A stretch of DNA of 64,000 nucleotides from Thamnaconus septentrionalis (GCA_009823395.1 CM020510.1:12962273-13026272), one strand, 5' to 3'; numbered from the stretch's first letter, positions 11,085-25,096 are shown. Numbers and translations: made by a program. Notes: generated by a model from the letters alone, not told the origin.

Positions 11085-14000
11085 TCTTCCATGTGAAGCC
11101 TCCCGCCTGATTCACCCTATTTCTCAACAAGAGTATCTGAATGTTTCTCTTCCCTCCTTCAGAACAATCTCCCGTTCAAACAGGAGGGGCAGAAAAATGT
11201 ATTTGAAAAAAAAAAAATAATCTTGCCGTGCAGAGATGCAGCCAGAGCTGTCAGCCTCAGCCTGCTGATGTGCTTTAACCCCTGCACTTGTCAGGGCAGT
11301 TCAGCAAGTTACAGTAACATTCATGAATTGGGCAGGTATTGGATTACATGGACAGCCCCTCCTCTTTTTCAGCCAGGGAAAAAAAAGAGGGAGAGAAGAG
11401 AGGGGCAAAGTCATGAGTGAGTGGAAGAAGGAGGGGGTGGAGGAGAAGGAGGAGGAGGAGGAGGTGGAGGCAGCCCTGACAGCCACAACATCTCCGCCCA
11501 CTTTATGCCCACGAGGCATTCTTGAATAAATATCCTGTATTTGTCTTGGAGTCGAACCCATCAGTGTGCAAACAGATATGTCGTGCCTCTGGCACTGCTA
11601 ATGAGGTCCCAAAAAGAAATTCATTCCTAAAACCTGCAAGAGCCATAAAAAAAAAAATAGAAGAGAAAATACAGCGGCACTGTCCAAAGAACAAATGCAT
11701 CCTGCCCAGTGCGCACTGCTTCCATCACTTCACAGCAAACGTTTGTTTCCAACAAGTCCACGGCGTCCTCCCACTGGCTTTAGTGACTTCCTGTCATTAA
11801 GGGGTTGCGTACTTCAGGGGAACGACTAAAACATCTCAGTGGGAGCATTCACACACGCCGTGGAGCTTTTTTCCTTCCTTCCAATTTCATTCTTTTTCTT
11901 TTTTAACCAGTAAAGTGAACGAACGGCGACTAGACACACCTACCACATGAACCAGTTTTTCCAAGTCTGACCTACATGAGCAGTACAAACAGCCTGTGTA
12001 TGTACATGAGGCAAAGGCGTTTTCTGTTTTAGGAAGAAACCTCAGTCAGAACACGGAACGACCGGCGCGCACAGGCCAGCGATTTAGAACAGAATACAGA
12101 CGTCAGAAATGAGTTAAAAAAAATAAAAATAAATGGGTGAACTTGGTCAAAGACAAGCTGCACAACAGGGGGGCCGCTGTGGCAAGGAGCTCTTCTCCCT
12201 CCTAATGAGTTCAGCAGTAATTTCACTTTTCATGCACCTGTCAACAAAGAAAATAGTTTTAGGGAGGAATGCTTCCGTAACAACACACTGGAGGAAAAAA
12301 AAACAACAACGGACAAAGAAGCAGCTCAGCAAGCTGCAACCTGTCGACAATACAATCACCTGTCACTCTGTTCATAACACCACTGCCCGGATTCACTGCA
12401 TGAACCATTGCAACTAAACCCCTTCACATTCACACTTCGTCTTAGCTAGAAAATGATGACTTATTCAAAAGAAGAGTGTCTGTTCTCCCTGCTTTAATAA
12501 TTTAGCACTGCACCTTTAATTTGAAAACCCATTTTATCCTTGCTTATTCCCCTTTTTAGGATATTTTTCGTTGTTGAGTTTCAGAAAACTGTCTCAGGTG
12601 AAATGTGGTCAGATTAAGTGCAAAGCAGGCAAACGATGTTACAGTAACAGTGCACCCCCTAATGGTTAACATTAAACATGACACACATTTAAAAGTTTCA
12701 GAGATGAACTTTCTTCATATATTGCCCACTTGTTGGGTTTGCGTGTTAAATCTAATATGTACATAAATTAAATCAAGCATGACTACATTGAACATCTATG
12801 AGACATGAATAATCATTTTAATCTTTTGTCTTCCAACTGACACAACTGATGCATTTTTCTCAATCTAATAAACTGATATACGTTGCTGAGGCCATTCTTG
12901 CCAGAATACACCCACAAGTGCAATATATGTGCAATTTGCATATATTTTGGTCCATTTCATCTGACTGGATTTGCCAAGTTATTATGTGGCAATGCTTATA
13001 TTATTACAACCTGTTGTAGTGAAAAAATATGGATGACACAATAATACTAGACGCTGTCAAGACAAATTAGAATATAGAGGCTGAACATAGAAAAAATTAA
13101 TTATTAATGGTCTGGTAAACAATGCATCTCAGAAATCTACTAACAGATCCGGTTTAACATATTTATATTTATCATAATGAGGTCTGATAGCAAACTAAAC
13201 CATGTCAAAGTGATGCATTATTAAAATGGGTACATCACTAAAAAAAAAAAATGCTTGATCTGAGGCACAAGGCTGGATTTGGCACAGACACTGAACCCGA
13301 CACCCCCTGGTGGACACTTGAGGGCTGTTTCCATGGTGAGACACACTTAGATTTGCCACAAAGCAGCAGAAGGGGATGTATAATTAATCTTCACTGGGCC
13401 CTTACTAGTAATGCAAAGGAGTAATCGAATATCGATTCATTATTAACCAGAATTAAACTGATTAAATTAAATTTGTTTGTGATTAACTGAAAATACTGAA
13501 GTCCGTATAAATAGGGATGTAATGCCTCGCCAGTCCTGTAAGGGCGCCTTTCTACGGAGTGCTGACGCACTCGAAATGAACGCAGGAATGAGCAACAAAA
13601 TTGAATGAAATCATGTATTTGTTCATTTATAAAATTGTGCATTAATTCACATAGCTATTCATGTATGTACTCATGTATGCATTGGTGAAATTATTACATT
13701 CGCACTTTGTAAGAATGGCTTTAGCAAAGTGGTTAAAAAACAGCAGCAGCAACAGCAAGTTCAAATTGGAAATGCAAAATTTGGGACAATGCCACCGACG
13801 TTGAGCTAAAGTCTCACACATCACAGCCTGTTGATTTTCAACGTTGTGTTTATTCATCTATTGCACCTGACAGGCCTGATGAACCAGACAAAGCCATCTA
13901 CACAGAGTAATTACCCAGCAGGTCACCGCCTGCAAAGGCTACACCTGTTCCACCAGCCTATTGTGAAGCAGCAGTGGGAGGGGCAAAGCTTCCAGGTGAA

Positions 14001-16052
14001 CCAGATGAGATGAAGTTAACGTATCATCTTACAGGGTTCTGACTATGTGCTTGTGTGTGGTGTATTAGAAAAATCATTTGTTATTTATTGCCCGTTTAAC
14101 ATTTCAGTGTTACGGCAACGTCTAAAACAAAGGCACACTTGAGAATTTCGCATTTTGGAGAAGAAATAGGAGCCGCATTGACTATAGACATATTTGTTTG
14201 GCATTACGAAAAGTTTTCCACCTGAACAACTTTATTCAGGTTTAGTATTCATGCTAAATGATTCATCCTAATCCTCTGAAGTTTTTGTCCCCTCCAGCTG
14301 TCTGCAATAAAGATGGAGGCCCAATGCAAATTCGCAACGTGGAAAATTTAACTTAATCCAGAAGCTTATTTATTAATAAAAGAGACTATTTTAAGCAGGT
14401 GTCTCGCCCCCCGGTGCTTATCTGACTAACACAGAAGGAATTATGAATATCAGGAGCAATGTCACAGCTGCATAATGTTAAAATTTCATGACATCTTGTG
14501 TCGGCAGACTGTTGCTAACTCTCTGAAGGACGGAGTTGAATATCTAAAAGCTGCTCTTTTCCTCATATGTCACCTCAGCCAGTCATTCAAGTGGCAGCAT
14601 CTCCTGGAGGTGTTTCAGAAGCTGTCCAGGTACCGCACAAAAACTGACAGGTGTAATAAATGAAGTTTATAGTTTGACAAGAAGCATCCACCCTGCCAGA
14701 AAAGTGTCTCTTAAAATTACTGAGCCAACAACAACTCAATTTTGTGCAATGTATCTTCTTCAGCCATGAAACAAAAACAATAAAATAAGATAAAATAAAT
14801 AAAATAAATCGATCAACGCTTTCAGATAATAAAGTAAGTGGGACAAAATTATTTGGGGGGCAGAGTGAAGCCGGAAAGACTTGACTTGCTCTTATCTGTG
14901 AGGCAGTTTTAAGATCAAACTGTGACATTCTTGTGGTGATGGGTTTCCAGAGAGGCACACAGTCGACAATTTCTGACAAAGAAGAGCACTGATCATTATT
15001 TTAGCCTTTGAATGGTCCAGACATGAGTCTTAATTTTGTATATTTAGTTTCTTTTGTAATGTTATTGTAAAGTAATTATGTTAGCATGTTAATTATTAGC
15101 ATATTCATTTACAAACACTTTTGTCGCTTTGCTTTTAGAAAGTTACTGTAACATGATGATTGTGAACCATTTCGCACTTTTCTTAAAGGTTGTTGCCAAT
15201 TCCTAACTCACATATTTAAAAATACCCCCTAGATCAAAAGAAAAAGAGAATCTACCAACTTCAACTTGTAACCCCATTAAACTCGGTTTAGGCCTCAGCT
15301 ACTAGTTCAGTGTTGCACCCCAATGCTAGCATTTTGACTGATACACCGATGTTTGACAATCATTTGAAGATTAGACGCATTGAGTGGAACGTTTATTTTT
15401 TACTACCACAGTTTTGACACACATCGACAGACTTTCTGTCTTGTGCCCCTCTCAAAACAACACAGTGTCTATAAAAAACAAAGTGACTCCAAATAATGAG
15501 TAATAAGAGTAAATAATGTTTTTTTTGTTTTAAACTCAACCACGTCACACGCTATTTCTTAAAAACAACGGCGAACAACTTAAGTTTACGTTTTAAAAAA
15601 CTGAATTCTCATCACAATATAGCATTCTTAAACACCAGGAACATTAACACACCCTTCTCCGAACGTACCACAAACTACAGCATTTTAATTACGGAAAACG
15701 AGGCTAAACTAATTTCAACGACGAGCTCTTAGCCTGACAGTCAAGCCCCGGGGACGAAAAACCACAAAGTTAGTCTGGACTGGAGCCACAACTCATGGAT
15801 GGCCACACTCCGCTGATCCCACCGGGCTGAGAAAGCCGAAAGAAAGACTAACCGACATTTGACAACGAGATAAATACCTTCGACCGCAGCAGGTGCCTGT
15901 CAGTTGGCTTCCTCCATCCGAGCTCCTCAAGTCCGTCCAAAGTTTCGGCCCCGGCGTCCCCTCCAGGCGGTTGCACTTGTTCGGATGGCTTCGATGCACT
16001 TCTTCTCCCACTCCATCAGCTCTGCACTCAGGCTCCGCCCCCAGCATTCACC

Positions 16053-16054
<2 letters not shown>
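11085..16054. other. Intergenic or distal fry 5' region
   Basis: No gene was recognised. It contains a GA-rich run at 11376-11470, A-tracts near 11209-11217 and 13241-13251, and otherwise AT-rich unique-looking DNA. A moderately CpG-rich patch at about 15700-16050 has a possible minus-strand donor (CGAAG then GTATTTATC, near 15880) and could be a further non-coding fry first exon; the support is weak. Confidence 0.45.

Positions 16055-16128
<74 letters not shown>
16055..16128. repeat. (CA)n microsatellite
   Basis: About 37 uninterrupted CA units. Frames of HTHTH and VCVCV across it are artefacts. Confidence 0.97.
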
Positions 16129-16131
<3 letters not shown>

Positions 16132-18542
16132 CCAATCAAATGTCCTCCTGAATAATGAAAAGCCATGGAGAGTGATGGCTCTCTGCGCTGTGACCTGCCT
16201 GGGGGCCTCTGCATCCACACACACCTGCTGCTGCCTGCCTGCCTGGCTGGCTGGCTGGCTGGGAAGGCAGCGAGGATCTGCAAAGCAAAAAAAAAGCCTC
16301 AAAGATGGAGAACAGGCAGCAGCCAATGCATTGCCATTAAAATGTCAAACATACATTTATTGGTTAATGACTGATGTGATTATTGTGGATATTAACATCA
16401 AGCAGCATGTTTTACCTGAAATGGAGATGTGAAAACAAAAAAAAACAAAACAGCGTAGGTAATAGCATGGATCTTGTTTGAGTGCATGCTTTAGCTTTGC
16501 TACCCGGTATTTCAACAATATCTACACCATACAGGCATACAATGAGCAAAGCATGGGAGAAAAATGTATAATGTACAGATAATGTGAAAGACCCAGATGT
16601 GTAACAATCCACTGGCATGAAATTATTATTATTTTTTTTAAATATATGTGCGTCCGATTATCTCATTAAAATCTAATTGTTTTTCATTTTCGTTTGCTCA
16701 AAAAGAGAATTTATGTTTACACAAGGAGCAGGTACACTTGTAAGGAGCCAGTCGGCCATATTGCGCCAGGACATTCCGGCAGTATCCGAGAATGTTTGCT
16801 TTGGAGTTTTGTGATTTGAGTCTGACATCAGAGTTGGTAGAATAATCATGTGCAATCAAGTTGCAGGTCTGTTGTAACTTAGCAAATAAAATGGATAAGC
16901 AGTGGTAAACATCAACGTTGTATTTCAGTGATATACTGAAACTTCAAGCAGTCATTCACCTGCAGTGCGTGCCCTCTGTTTTGGTCAGCTTTTAAACCGG
17001 GAGTAAAAACAATATCAATAGTGTCCAGCAGATGGCGGCAGAGAACACGAAAAGGATGGGAGTGTCTTTAAATACAACGAACAACGATTGACGGCTAAAT
17101 CGTTAGTTGACATTTTAAAACAAAAACATTTGCTGGAAAAGGTGGACAAAAAAAAGAGGGAAACTATTAGAGGTAGCGTCTTTTTTTTTTTTTTTTTTTT
17201 TTTAAAAATGTGCCATGAATTCAAGTCCAATAATTTTTAAGACTTATTTTTTTCCTAGCTGTTACCAGCAAAGTGCTTTGAATTCAGACTGAACAGATCT
17301 GTCAATAACATCCAATTTGAAATTGTCTGAGAGAAAGCATTCCCAGTCAACAACAATTTATGTGGGATTGAATCTTTATATCTGCTGCGTGATGGCTGGA
17401 GAATACAGGTTGATAAAATGTCCGATAAAAACAGAGAAATAAAAAAGGTCAAATACTTTTTTTTTTTTTTTGTCCGAAAAAAGGTCAAATTCTATCAACA
17501 ACTTTGTGGCCACCTTACATGGTTAATTACTCCCCCACTGACTCCCCCAACAAAAAAAGCTCCACAGATCTCCACAAAAAAGGTTTTCATCCTGTGGGAA
17601 AAAAAAATAGAGCTCCAGCTTTGTTTGGCCTTGGAAGTCTTAGAGGACAGAAAAGAAACACCTGCTTGTGGTCATGTGACAAACTAGGGAGCGGTATCAC
17701 GCCCTTTGTGATGTCACGGGGAGCGAATTACAGAAGTGTAGATTGAAAACATTTTGTCCTTCTGTTTATGTGTCAGTGCAATTAACCTAGCATAAATCAG
17801 TGGACTTTATCTTCCAGTGTATCCTTGCTGCCTACAGCATCGCTCATGGCTCGTATTCGTTCCAGGCCACAAATCATAGCAAAAAGGAATCCGCGTTTGA
17901 CGGCTTCCCCGAGAAACATTCAGTACTCAAAAAAAAAATCAATAGATTACAAACACACAACAGTTGGCACCATTGCCTCAATTCTTTGATGTTGCTGTTG
18001 TTGTTGTTTTTTTTTGAAAGACACCAATTAGGCAAGTGAGAGTGAGCCAGAACACTCGGCGAGGTCCTCATGCGTGGTCGCAGCCTTCTCCTCACTTAGC
18101 AGTCGAGGCTCAAAACGACTGAAAAATCCTTTGGAAAACACCGAGTGCAACTCCAGAGTCCACCGACCACACAGCCGCAGGCGGTGGAGACCCCGACAGA
18201 GACGGACAGGGTTCAACGGCTCGCCATCAACCCCTTCAGACGTCAGTGTTCCATGCATGCACGGGCTGGAGCACGCCGCTGATTCGAGATGATGGCCCAG
18301 CCGGAGAGCTCGGGAGTCTGCGGCGGAGCGACAAAATTGCCTTGTCAACTGTAGTCGCGGGGGCCCGTCACGCCGACAGCCGAGCTCCTTTGAGTTACGG
18401 GCCACCAGGTGCGACTGACGGAACATAAATTCAGAGCATATTTTTCATTACGGCTGAGAAAACAACAGCCACGCGAGGGCCGCTCTTATGAAACCGCCAC
18501 TTTGCTCGGCGCATGGATGTATTTTAAAAACAAGATAACAGA
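16129..18542. other. Gene-free stretch
   Basis: AT-rich non-coding DNA with poly-T/A runs at 17180-17203 and 17458-17471, and a CCTG/GGCTGG run at 16230-16264. A more GC-rich patch at 18040-18430 has open frames on both strands but no recognisable product or splice-site pair. Confidence 0.5.
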
Positions 18543-18760
18543 CTGGCAATATTGCGGTGCTTCAGTTTTTTTTTTCCCCCAGTGGCCACCCGAGTTATTG
18601 CAGCAAAAAAAAAAAATCCCAATTGGCTCAGAAACCATTTTCAAAAATCAACATCTCTAAAACGACTGCGACCTGAAACACGGTTCATAGCACATCTCTC
18701 TATTGCAGATTCTTCAATCATGGCCAGAAAGTGTTTATTCCCAGCGTGACATCACAGCGT
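18543..18760. repeat. Dispersed repeat, copy 1
   Basis: This block shares an ordered series of motifs with 40176-40443: GCGGTGCTTCAG, CAGTGGCCACCCGAG, GCAGC followed by an A-run and TCCCA, CAGAAACCATTTT, CCTGAAACACGGTTCAT and GTTTATTCCCAGCGTGACATCAC. Both copies have the same orientation and differ by substitutions and indels, as expected of an old interspersed element. The family is not identified. Confidence 0.6.
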
Positions 18761-19910
18761 TGTATGTGCTGCTGTGTCTCGGCTTGTTCTGATTGGCTAT
18801 TGCGTCCTAAAGTATCGCGGGTGCTATGGCGGCATGGTGGGAAGTGCTACATGCTCTATGCGCCCTCTAATGCGGAATAAATTGAAATAAGTTGGAGTCT
18901 TGGGGCCTGGCTTGGTATTTTATCAAAAGCCATGTTCAAAGTTGAGCCTTTTTAGAAACATTTTTTTTTTACATACAGGTAAAATACCGAGACGTATGGC
19001 ATACAACAAAGACTGAAGACAGTAGTGATGGTGTGTGAGTGTAGAAAAATCTCAGATAATAATGTGGATATAACAAATAGTAGCAGTCACAACCAAACAA
19101 ACAAACAAAAGGAAAAAGATAAACTCTCAAAAAACAAACAAAACTATAGTTGTATTCATCCTGATAGGATGGTGGGAAGATGAACTTTTTCTTTCAAAAA
19201 AACAAACAAAAAACAAACAAAAAGTGTGGCTGCTTGCGGATTGGCCGCGTCCATCGTTCCATCAGAGCACGTCAACACAAAAGGCTGTCGTCGTACAACA
19301 CGGCGTGGCGGCTGTCGCAGTGATCCATGGGCCACTTCCTGCTTTCCTCAAGACATAATAAATGGCAGAGTGGTGATTGATGGCACAGGGCGACAGCAGC
19401 GCCTGGATGCACCTGCGGGTACTTTTTCTCTTTTTTGGGGTCCCGCGCTCTTTGCAACGGCCTCCTTTTCTTTGTGGTGAATCCCCACAAACCGCCGGAG
19501 AAAGCCGTGACCCGTCGCGGACATGCAGAAAAAAAATCCCGTTTGCTGCGTCTGCTTCAAAGCCTTTCGCTCGTTCCATCTCTGTTTGGATGTGGGTGCT
19601 GCAGGTTCAACGCCGTCTTTATGCTTTTTTTATTTTCCCAGCATGGTTTTTTTTCTCTCAGCGACGCCGGCCGATGCTTGCTCGCTTTGCAGGGGGATTT
19701 CTCGCTGAGACATGAAAGACTCCGACTTGGAACCTCGCCGACAGACGGGAGTTTGAAGCACGATGGCCGATTCAACAGTCGATTCAAACTTTGGATTTTT
19801 TTTTTTCGCTTCTTTTTTTTCCTTCCAGGAGCACCGAAACCTCTGAGTCACAACACAGGAAATGACAGCTGCAGAGGTTGTACAGGCATAAAGACTGTTG
19901 GCTCTCACGC
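18761..19910. other. Gene-free stretch
   Basis: Non-coding DNA with repeated AAACAAAC tracts (19093-19225) and a GC-richer part at 19220-19780. Several short overlapping open frames occur on both strands at 19260-19790; none has a recognisable motif. Confidence 0.5.
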
Positions 19911-20176
19911 TTCTTCTTCTTCTTCTTCTTCTTCTTCTTCTTCTTCTTCTTCTTCTTCTTCTTCTTCTTCTTCTTCTTCTTCTTCTTCTTCTTCTTCTCT
20001 CTTCTTCTTCTTCTTCTTCTTCTTCTTCTTCTTCTTCTTCTTCTTCTTCTTCTTCTTCTTCTTCTTCTTCTTCTTCTTCTCCTCCTCTTCTTCTTCTTCT
20101 TCTTCTTCTTCTTCTTCTTCTTCTTCTTCTTCTTCTTCTTCTCTTCTTCTTCTTCTTCTCCTTCTTGTTCTTCTTC
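19911..20176. repeat. Long (TTC)n / (GAA)n trinucleotide tract
   Basis: About 265 bp of almost pure TTC repeat, interrupted near 19997 (CTCTC), 20080-20087 (CTCCTCCTC), 20141 (TCTC) and 20157-20168. The plus strand is all pyrimidine apart from a single G (20167), and the minus strand all purine. Long F/S/L or K/E/R open frames across it (up to 284 codons) are artefacts of the repeat having no stop codon in any frame. Confidence 0.98.
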
Positions 20177-20633
20177 CAACGTACTTGGATTGATGAGCGG
20201 TTCCTCATTAATGAGGCCAGATGTTCACTGCACATCGACTTCCATCGGAGGGCGTCCTGGACTGCGCTCGGTGGCCGGACAATGAGTCGGGTTCGATCAA
20301 ACAGCCTGCTGTTCGCTTCACTGCTCTGCATGAAAAAGGAGACAAAGTCCTGATCCACAGTGCCGGGTCGATACGATTCACCGAGTGCTGCCACTTCCCT
20401 CCTGAGCAAATTCCTCCATTCGGAACGCTGAGCAAGATCACCGGACACCGGCCATGAGTTACTTCTTCTGCAGATTTTTAGCATTGGCTGAAACGAATGT
20501 TCAAGGCGGCTGGATTAAAGGTCCAGTGTGTAAAATATGGCTTCATTTATGATTTTTATATTGGTAAAAGCTTAACATACTGCCCATAAATACATTAATA
20601 AATGTGTATATATATATACACACACACACACAC

Positions 20634-20672
<39 letters not shown>

Positions 20673-21212
20673 GTATATATATGCCATATTGTGCTGCATT
20701 TTTTAAGGAAGCCCGGTATTTAATTATGTGTTTTCTTAAAAAATGTACACACAGAGCTGAAATAGCTCACTTTCCCCAGAGACAGTAGGCTGTTTCACCC
20801 ACTGCTTGGTCTCCTGTGAAGCATTTGATAACTCGAACTCTAACATTATTGGTTAGTCCGGTCAGTGTCTCTGGGAAGGCACAGTGACAGACTAGCCTAG
20901 TGAATATCCATGGCTCAGTTAGCAGCTAGCTTGGCTCCGGCTCTGAGGAGCACTGCGAGATCTGTTTTGTTTTTTTCATGTTGTCGGCCTTCTGATAGAC
21001 AAAGGCTAAAAACCCAACAGAGCCACCTAAGATATCGACAGACCCTTCACCTGCAGTGCAGGTAGATGATGGAAGGATCTATCACGGAAGTGTGGAGCCA
21101 CTGCTTGGCTCCTTCAGCAATGGGCCCAGGCGCCCGCGAGGCAGGGCAGAGCTTCTGCTGGGCTTTTCGGCTTTTATCCCCTCTGCGGTCAGAACTATCG
21201 AACTGGACTGGC

Positions 21213-21215
<3 letters not shown>
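20177..21215. other. Gene-free stretch with TA/CA microsatellite
   Basis: A TA/CA/TA compound microsatellite occupies about 20605-20690. The sequence AAAGGTCCAGTGTGTAAAAT at 20517-20536 opens a block shared with 61283 (see that entry). No coding sequence was recognised. Confidence 0.5.
20517..20560. repeat. Start of a fish dispersed repeat (AGGTCCAGTGTGTAA type)
   Basis: AAAGGTCCAGTGTGTAAAAT matches 19 of 20 bases with 61283-61302. I recall this opening (AGGTCCAGTGTGTA...) as common in fish genomic repeats; the two copies diverge soon after it. Extent and class are uncertain. Confidence 0.4.

Positions 21216-21260
<45 letters not shown>
21216..21260. repeat. (GT)n microsatellite
   Basis: About 22 uninterrupted GT units. 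Confidence 0.97.
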
Positions 21261-21263
<3 letters not shown>

Positions 21264-24200
21264 ACCTGCTGCCACAGCTGCTGCCACACTCTACCGCTGC
21301 AGTTCACCCTGACCACTGACTGATGCAATGATTTTTTTTCACCATATATTTGAAGCATCAATCTCCAACTCAGTTTTCCATCCTTCTTAAGTTTTTTATT
21401 CTCCTGCATCTAAAATCCAAGCAGCTGTAAAGTATTTACTTTATCCTGTCATGACGTGTGTGTATTACTTTTTCCTCCCCTCTTACCGTTGCTTCCCATA
21501 ATGCAGCTGTGCAACTGAATTTCCTCCACAGGTAAAAATAATGTTTGCCTTACCTTGTCTAGAACAAAGATCTGCGGGAGCTCTGCCCCTCTACTTTGCA
21601 TACAAAACAACTCCAAAATCCCTTTTCCACCTAAAGATCCCACAGAAAGTCTTTCACAGTCTGTCTATCATATCGACTGGACCAACCAGAATTGTTACCG
21701 TTGGTTTAGCCAGGATGCATGAACTCGAGATTGTTTGGAGGGGTTCTGTGTATTGCAGCTTGATCGCTATAGCCACTACGCTAACAGAGCTCTCGCTAAA
21801 GTCCCTTGGGTGTAAAACCTAAACTCCAGTGCAGTTTCTGATGTTCGAATTCTGCCATATTCTGATAAAACCACCACTGCTTCTGTGCTCACACCATCTT
21901 CAGCAACAGTCTTTGTTCACCACATTGCAGAGAGCCTCTCTTTCCTGCTTCTTCTCCTATGGTTTTTTTTCAGAGCACCCCTAACTTCTTCATCCGCAAA
22001 ATGATGCCGACTGGTCGCCGAATCCGCAAAAAAACTATGACAGGCTTAAAAAAAAAACACATTTAAGTTGGCAAGATATGAGAAAGATCTCAAAGTTGAA
22101 ACCCGAGGGAGTCAGCGAGGTTGGAGGCGCAGGCGTCCCGCTACAAACGGGCGGGACAGATGGACGGCGTGCCAGGTTTGTCAGCTACAATCAGCGGCGG
22201 GTGAGATGAATCCAGCAGGCAACGGCGGTCCGGATAATTGAAGTTGGCTGCGGTATTTTTGTCTTTGCCGTCACAAAAGGAACTTAATTAAACAGCAGCT
22301 TCTCTCACGCAGCAGGTGATGTTGTTGGCGAGACAGTGCTCTCGGGGTGTGTGTGTGTGTGTGGGGGTGGGGGGGAGTTACACAAGGTGAGAGCGGATGT
22401 GAGAACTTTGAGGTCGTGCATTAGAGAGGAAAAGGAAAAAAGCAGAGGGATTTATGTCTGGTTTTTGACGCCAGCAAACAGCTGCGGCGACTGACTAATA
22501 GCTGTCGGGCGAGTCAGGAGTGCATTACATCGTGCACAGCCTCGCAGGTGCAGCGACTGACTTCCCTCCACTCTCGGAAGCCTCTCCTAAAACGCTCCGT
22601 CTGGCAACCCGGCAGCGAGAAGTGACCGTCTGCGGCCAGAATTTACATATCGTCGGTAAATTGCGCAAAAAGCAAAAAAAAACAAAAACCCAGCAGCTAA
22701 TTGGCTCGTGCAAAATGATACTGCAGAGCTCAGAGCAGTCACTCTTCGCTATTTTGTGTGTTTTAATCTGATGACTGCTCAGGGTGTCGCTCAGCGCATT
22801 TTTTTTTTTTTTGTTCAAAAATGAAGAATAGAGAACGGAGGAAATTGCAGCGCATCCTGTGCCAAGCGGGCCTGGAAGACCTGAAGAAAAAAGAAAAAAA
22901 CTCACTTCCCGTCCCGCAGTGTTATCGTGATTCTCCTTTATATTCACGTTTGGAGGCCAAATCCTCCCCAGACCCACGTAGACGCAGAGGAAGGTCGGGG
23001 CAAGAAAAGAAAGGTGTGAAATTAAAGGAGAATGTATTATATTATTCAAATAAAATTGATTTAAGTGCAAATCGGGGTCTGGTCGCTGCATGCAGCCAAA
23101 GCCAAAATTCAGTTTTTTTCCCCCCACTTTAATGCACAGCTCCTCACTTGGCACACCGTGCACGGCAGGGTCCGGCCCCAGCGCTCAGCATGCCTAAGAG
23201 GATTTTAATGGGTTTTTCTTTCCCACTTTGGGTCCTGCAACAGATTCTACTGCGGCCCCTCGCCGCTCAGGACATCGATGGAAGGCCGCCTGTCCTTTTT
23301 TTTTTTCTGGCTGTCAGCGATTCAATCACGTCTCGTAGCTTTGCAAGCCAGATGGTTTTCCCCCCGGAGAGGCAGCGATCATTGTCGCAGACAGATATCA
23401 GAAAACACTCAAACAGCTCTTTACATTTTCTATGGCTTAACACGATTTCTGACCCTCTTCACCTCAGAGAAATACAACATCAGTTCACAACTTGCCTCTG
23501 CTACCTTCTGTCTGAAAACGCTGAAATGTCCAAACTTCCCAAGAATGTCCTCTCTCACCAAATCAGATTTAAAATCAAGTTAATCAAGTGCTCAGTGTGA
23601 AATCTCATGTTTTAAGTTAAGAATTGCCCCCCAACATCTAATATCTGCAATATCCAAACTGTACGAGCTACTCGGTATAAATCCGTCCATGTCGTATCTC
23701 CAGCCTTATGATGGATCGTCTCATTTTGCACGTTTTCCCCACTGGCTAGTCGGGATTCTGGCATTCTTTACTGGGAGTATTTCACAGCGCCTTGTCAAAC
23801 TGCTATTGTAATGCAATTCAGCTGAGTGATGGGGAGCATTACAAAAACATTCAGCGCTAATTTGATCTGTATCATCTGCCTGGGCTAGAAAACTTCGCCG
23901 ATGATTGGACGTGGCCCCCCCTTCACCGCTGTCTGGCTTCCAGAGTTGCTTTTAATTAAAAAGTGACCTTTGTTTCTGGCTGTCCAATTTATTTTTTAAT
24001 TGTGCCGCATGCGATTATTGCGTCCAATCTTACTGTTGTTGTTATTATGGCGCCATTACTTTAAGAGACAGCTCTGGTTGAGTTCGTAGAGAGAGACCAC
24101 ACACGGATGGATAAGCAGCTGGCGCGTCAAAACCCGAACTGGGAACTCACGAGAAGGAGACTCATTTGGCAAATTCAAAATATCAGAATTTGTCAGTGCT

Positions 24201-25028
24201 AAATGGCCAATTGCTTGTTAACACAAATCAGCCAATCAACCAATCACATGACAGCAACTTAGTGCACTTAGGCATGTAGATGTGAGACGCTTCATGCTCA
24301 CAGTGAACAGCAAATTAACAATGCAGCGCAAGTGGTGTAAAGCCTAAAGTGCGCTAGCTAAAATTAATATCATCTAGCTAGCTAATGTGTTCCGAGCTAC
24401 AGCGGCACAGTTTAACCATGCACAAACAATGTGGTGTGCGTTTGGTTTGGATGTGTGAAATTCCTGGCTTTGCCATGTTCAGATATCACATGTTTGCAAT
24501 TTGTCCTTATATTGTAAACGTCCTTACGTTGAAGCTAAAATTAACCCAAAAAAACCCAAACAATTTCTGTAGCATTGAATTTTTTATCATTTCATTCTGG
24601 GAATTAATCCTATTATTCAAGAGGACAATATTCAGAGGGTTGCTCACACATGACCTCCAGAATGTGACAGCAGAGAGTGTAAGGTTGTAGATGTTTTATA
24701 GGGACTGCAGATGTGAATTAGGTTGAAGCTAAGTGGCAACATTTATCTCCGTACACTGTCGGTTTTCAAGTGCTGTAAATGCAACAAAACAAACATCAAA
24801 ATGCATTTATGCTTGAGTCATAACAGTAGAAATAGTAGCAAGAATTACAAGAAAGGTTAACACTCAGTGGTGTATAAGGCCGGCCTCTAACCCTGCACAC
24901 CAACCTCAACTGTCAACACAGAGTGCTTCACCTAAGTGCTTCAAGTTGGAAAGTCACTTTGGATGACACATGATAATGTTTTATCCTTCACGTTTTTAAT
25001 AGGAACGTGGGCAACTGTGAATTACACA

Positions 25029-25031
<3 letters not shown>
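21261..25031. other. Gene-free stretch
   Basis: No gene recognised. The longest frame, on the minus strand at 22525-23163, reads through poly-lysine from an A-tract and has no recognisable domain. The part at 23740-24050 is free of simple repeats and could be conserved non-coding DNA, which cannot be tested here. A dispersed-repeat fragment sits at 24226-24282. Confidence 0.5.
24226..24282. repeat. Dispersed repeat fragment (CCAATCACATG type), copy 1
   Basis: The motif order AATCAGCCAATC, CAATCACATGACAGCAACT, TAGGCATG recurs at 62909-62955 in the same orientation. I recognise this as part of a repeat found in many vertebrate genomes but cannot name the family. Confidence 0.5.

Positions 25032-25095
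<64 letters not shown>
25032..25095. repeat. (CA)n microsatellite
   Basis: About 32 CA units. Confidence 0.97.

Positions 25096-25096
<1 letters not shown>

Noticed and set aside
15893..16432. 179-codon frame with a long HTHTHT run
   Set aside because: It is driven by the CA microsatellite; the same DNA read on the other strand gives VCVCV frames.
19630..20484. Long open frames (up to 284 codons) rich in R, E and K or S, F and L
   Set aside because: They exist only because TTC/GAA repeats have no stop codons in any frame; flanking parts show no domain and the opposite strand is equally open.
22525..23163. 212-codon minus-strand frame
   Set aside because: No recognised motif, contains lysine runs from A-tracts, and no splice or promoter context.
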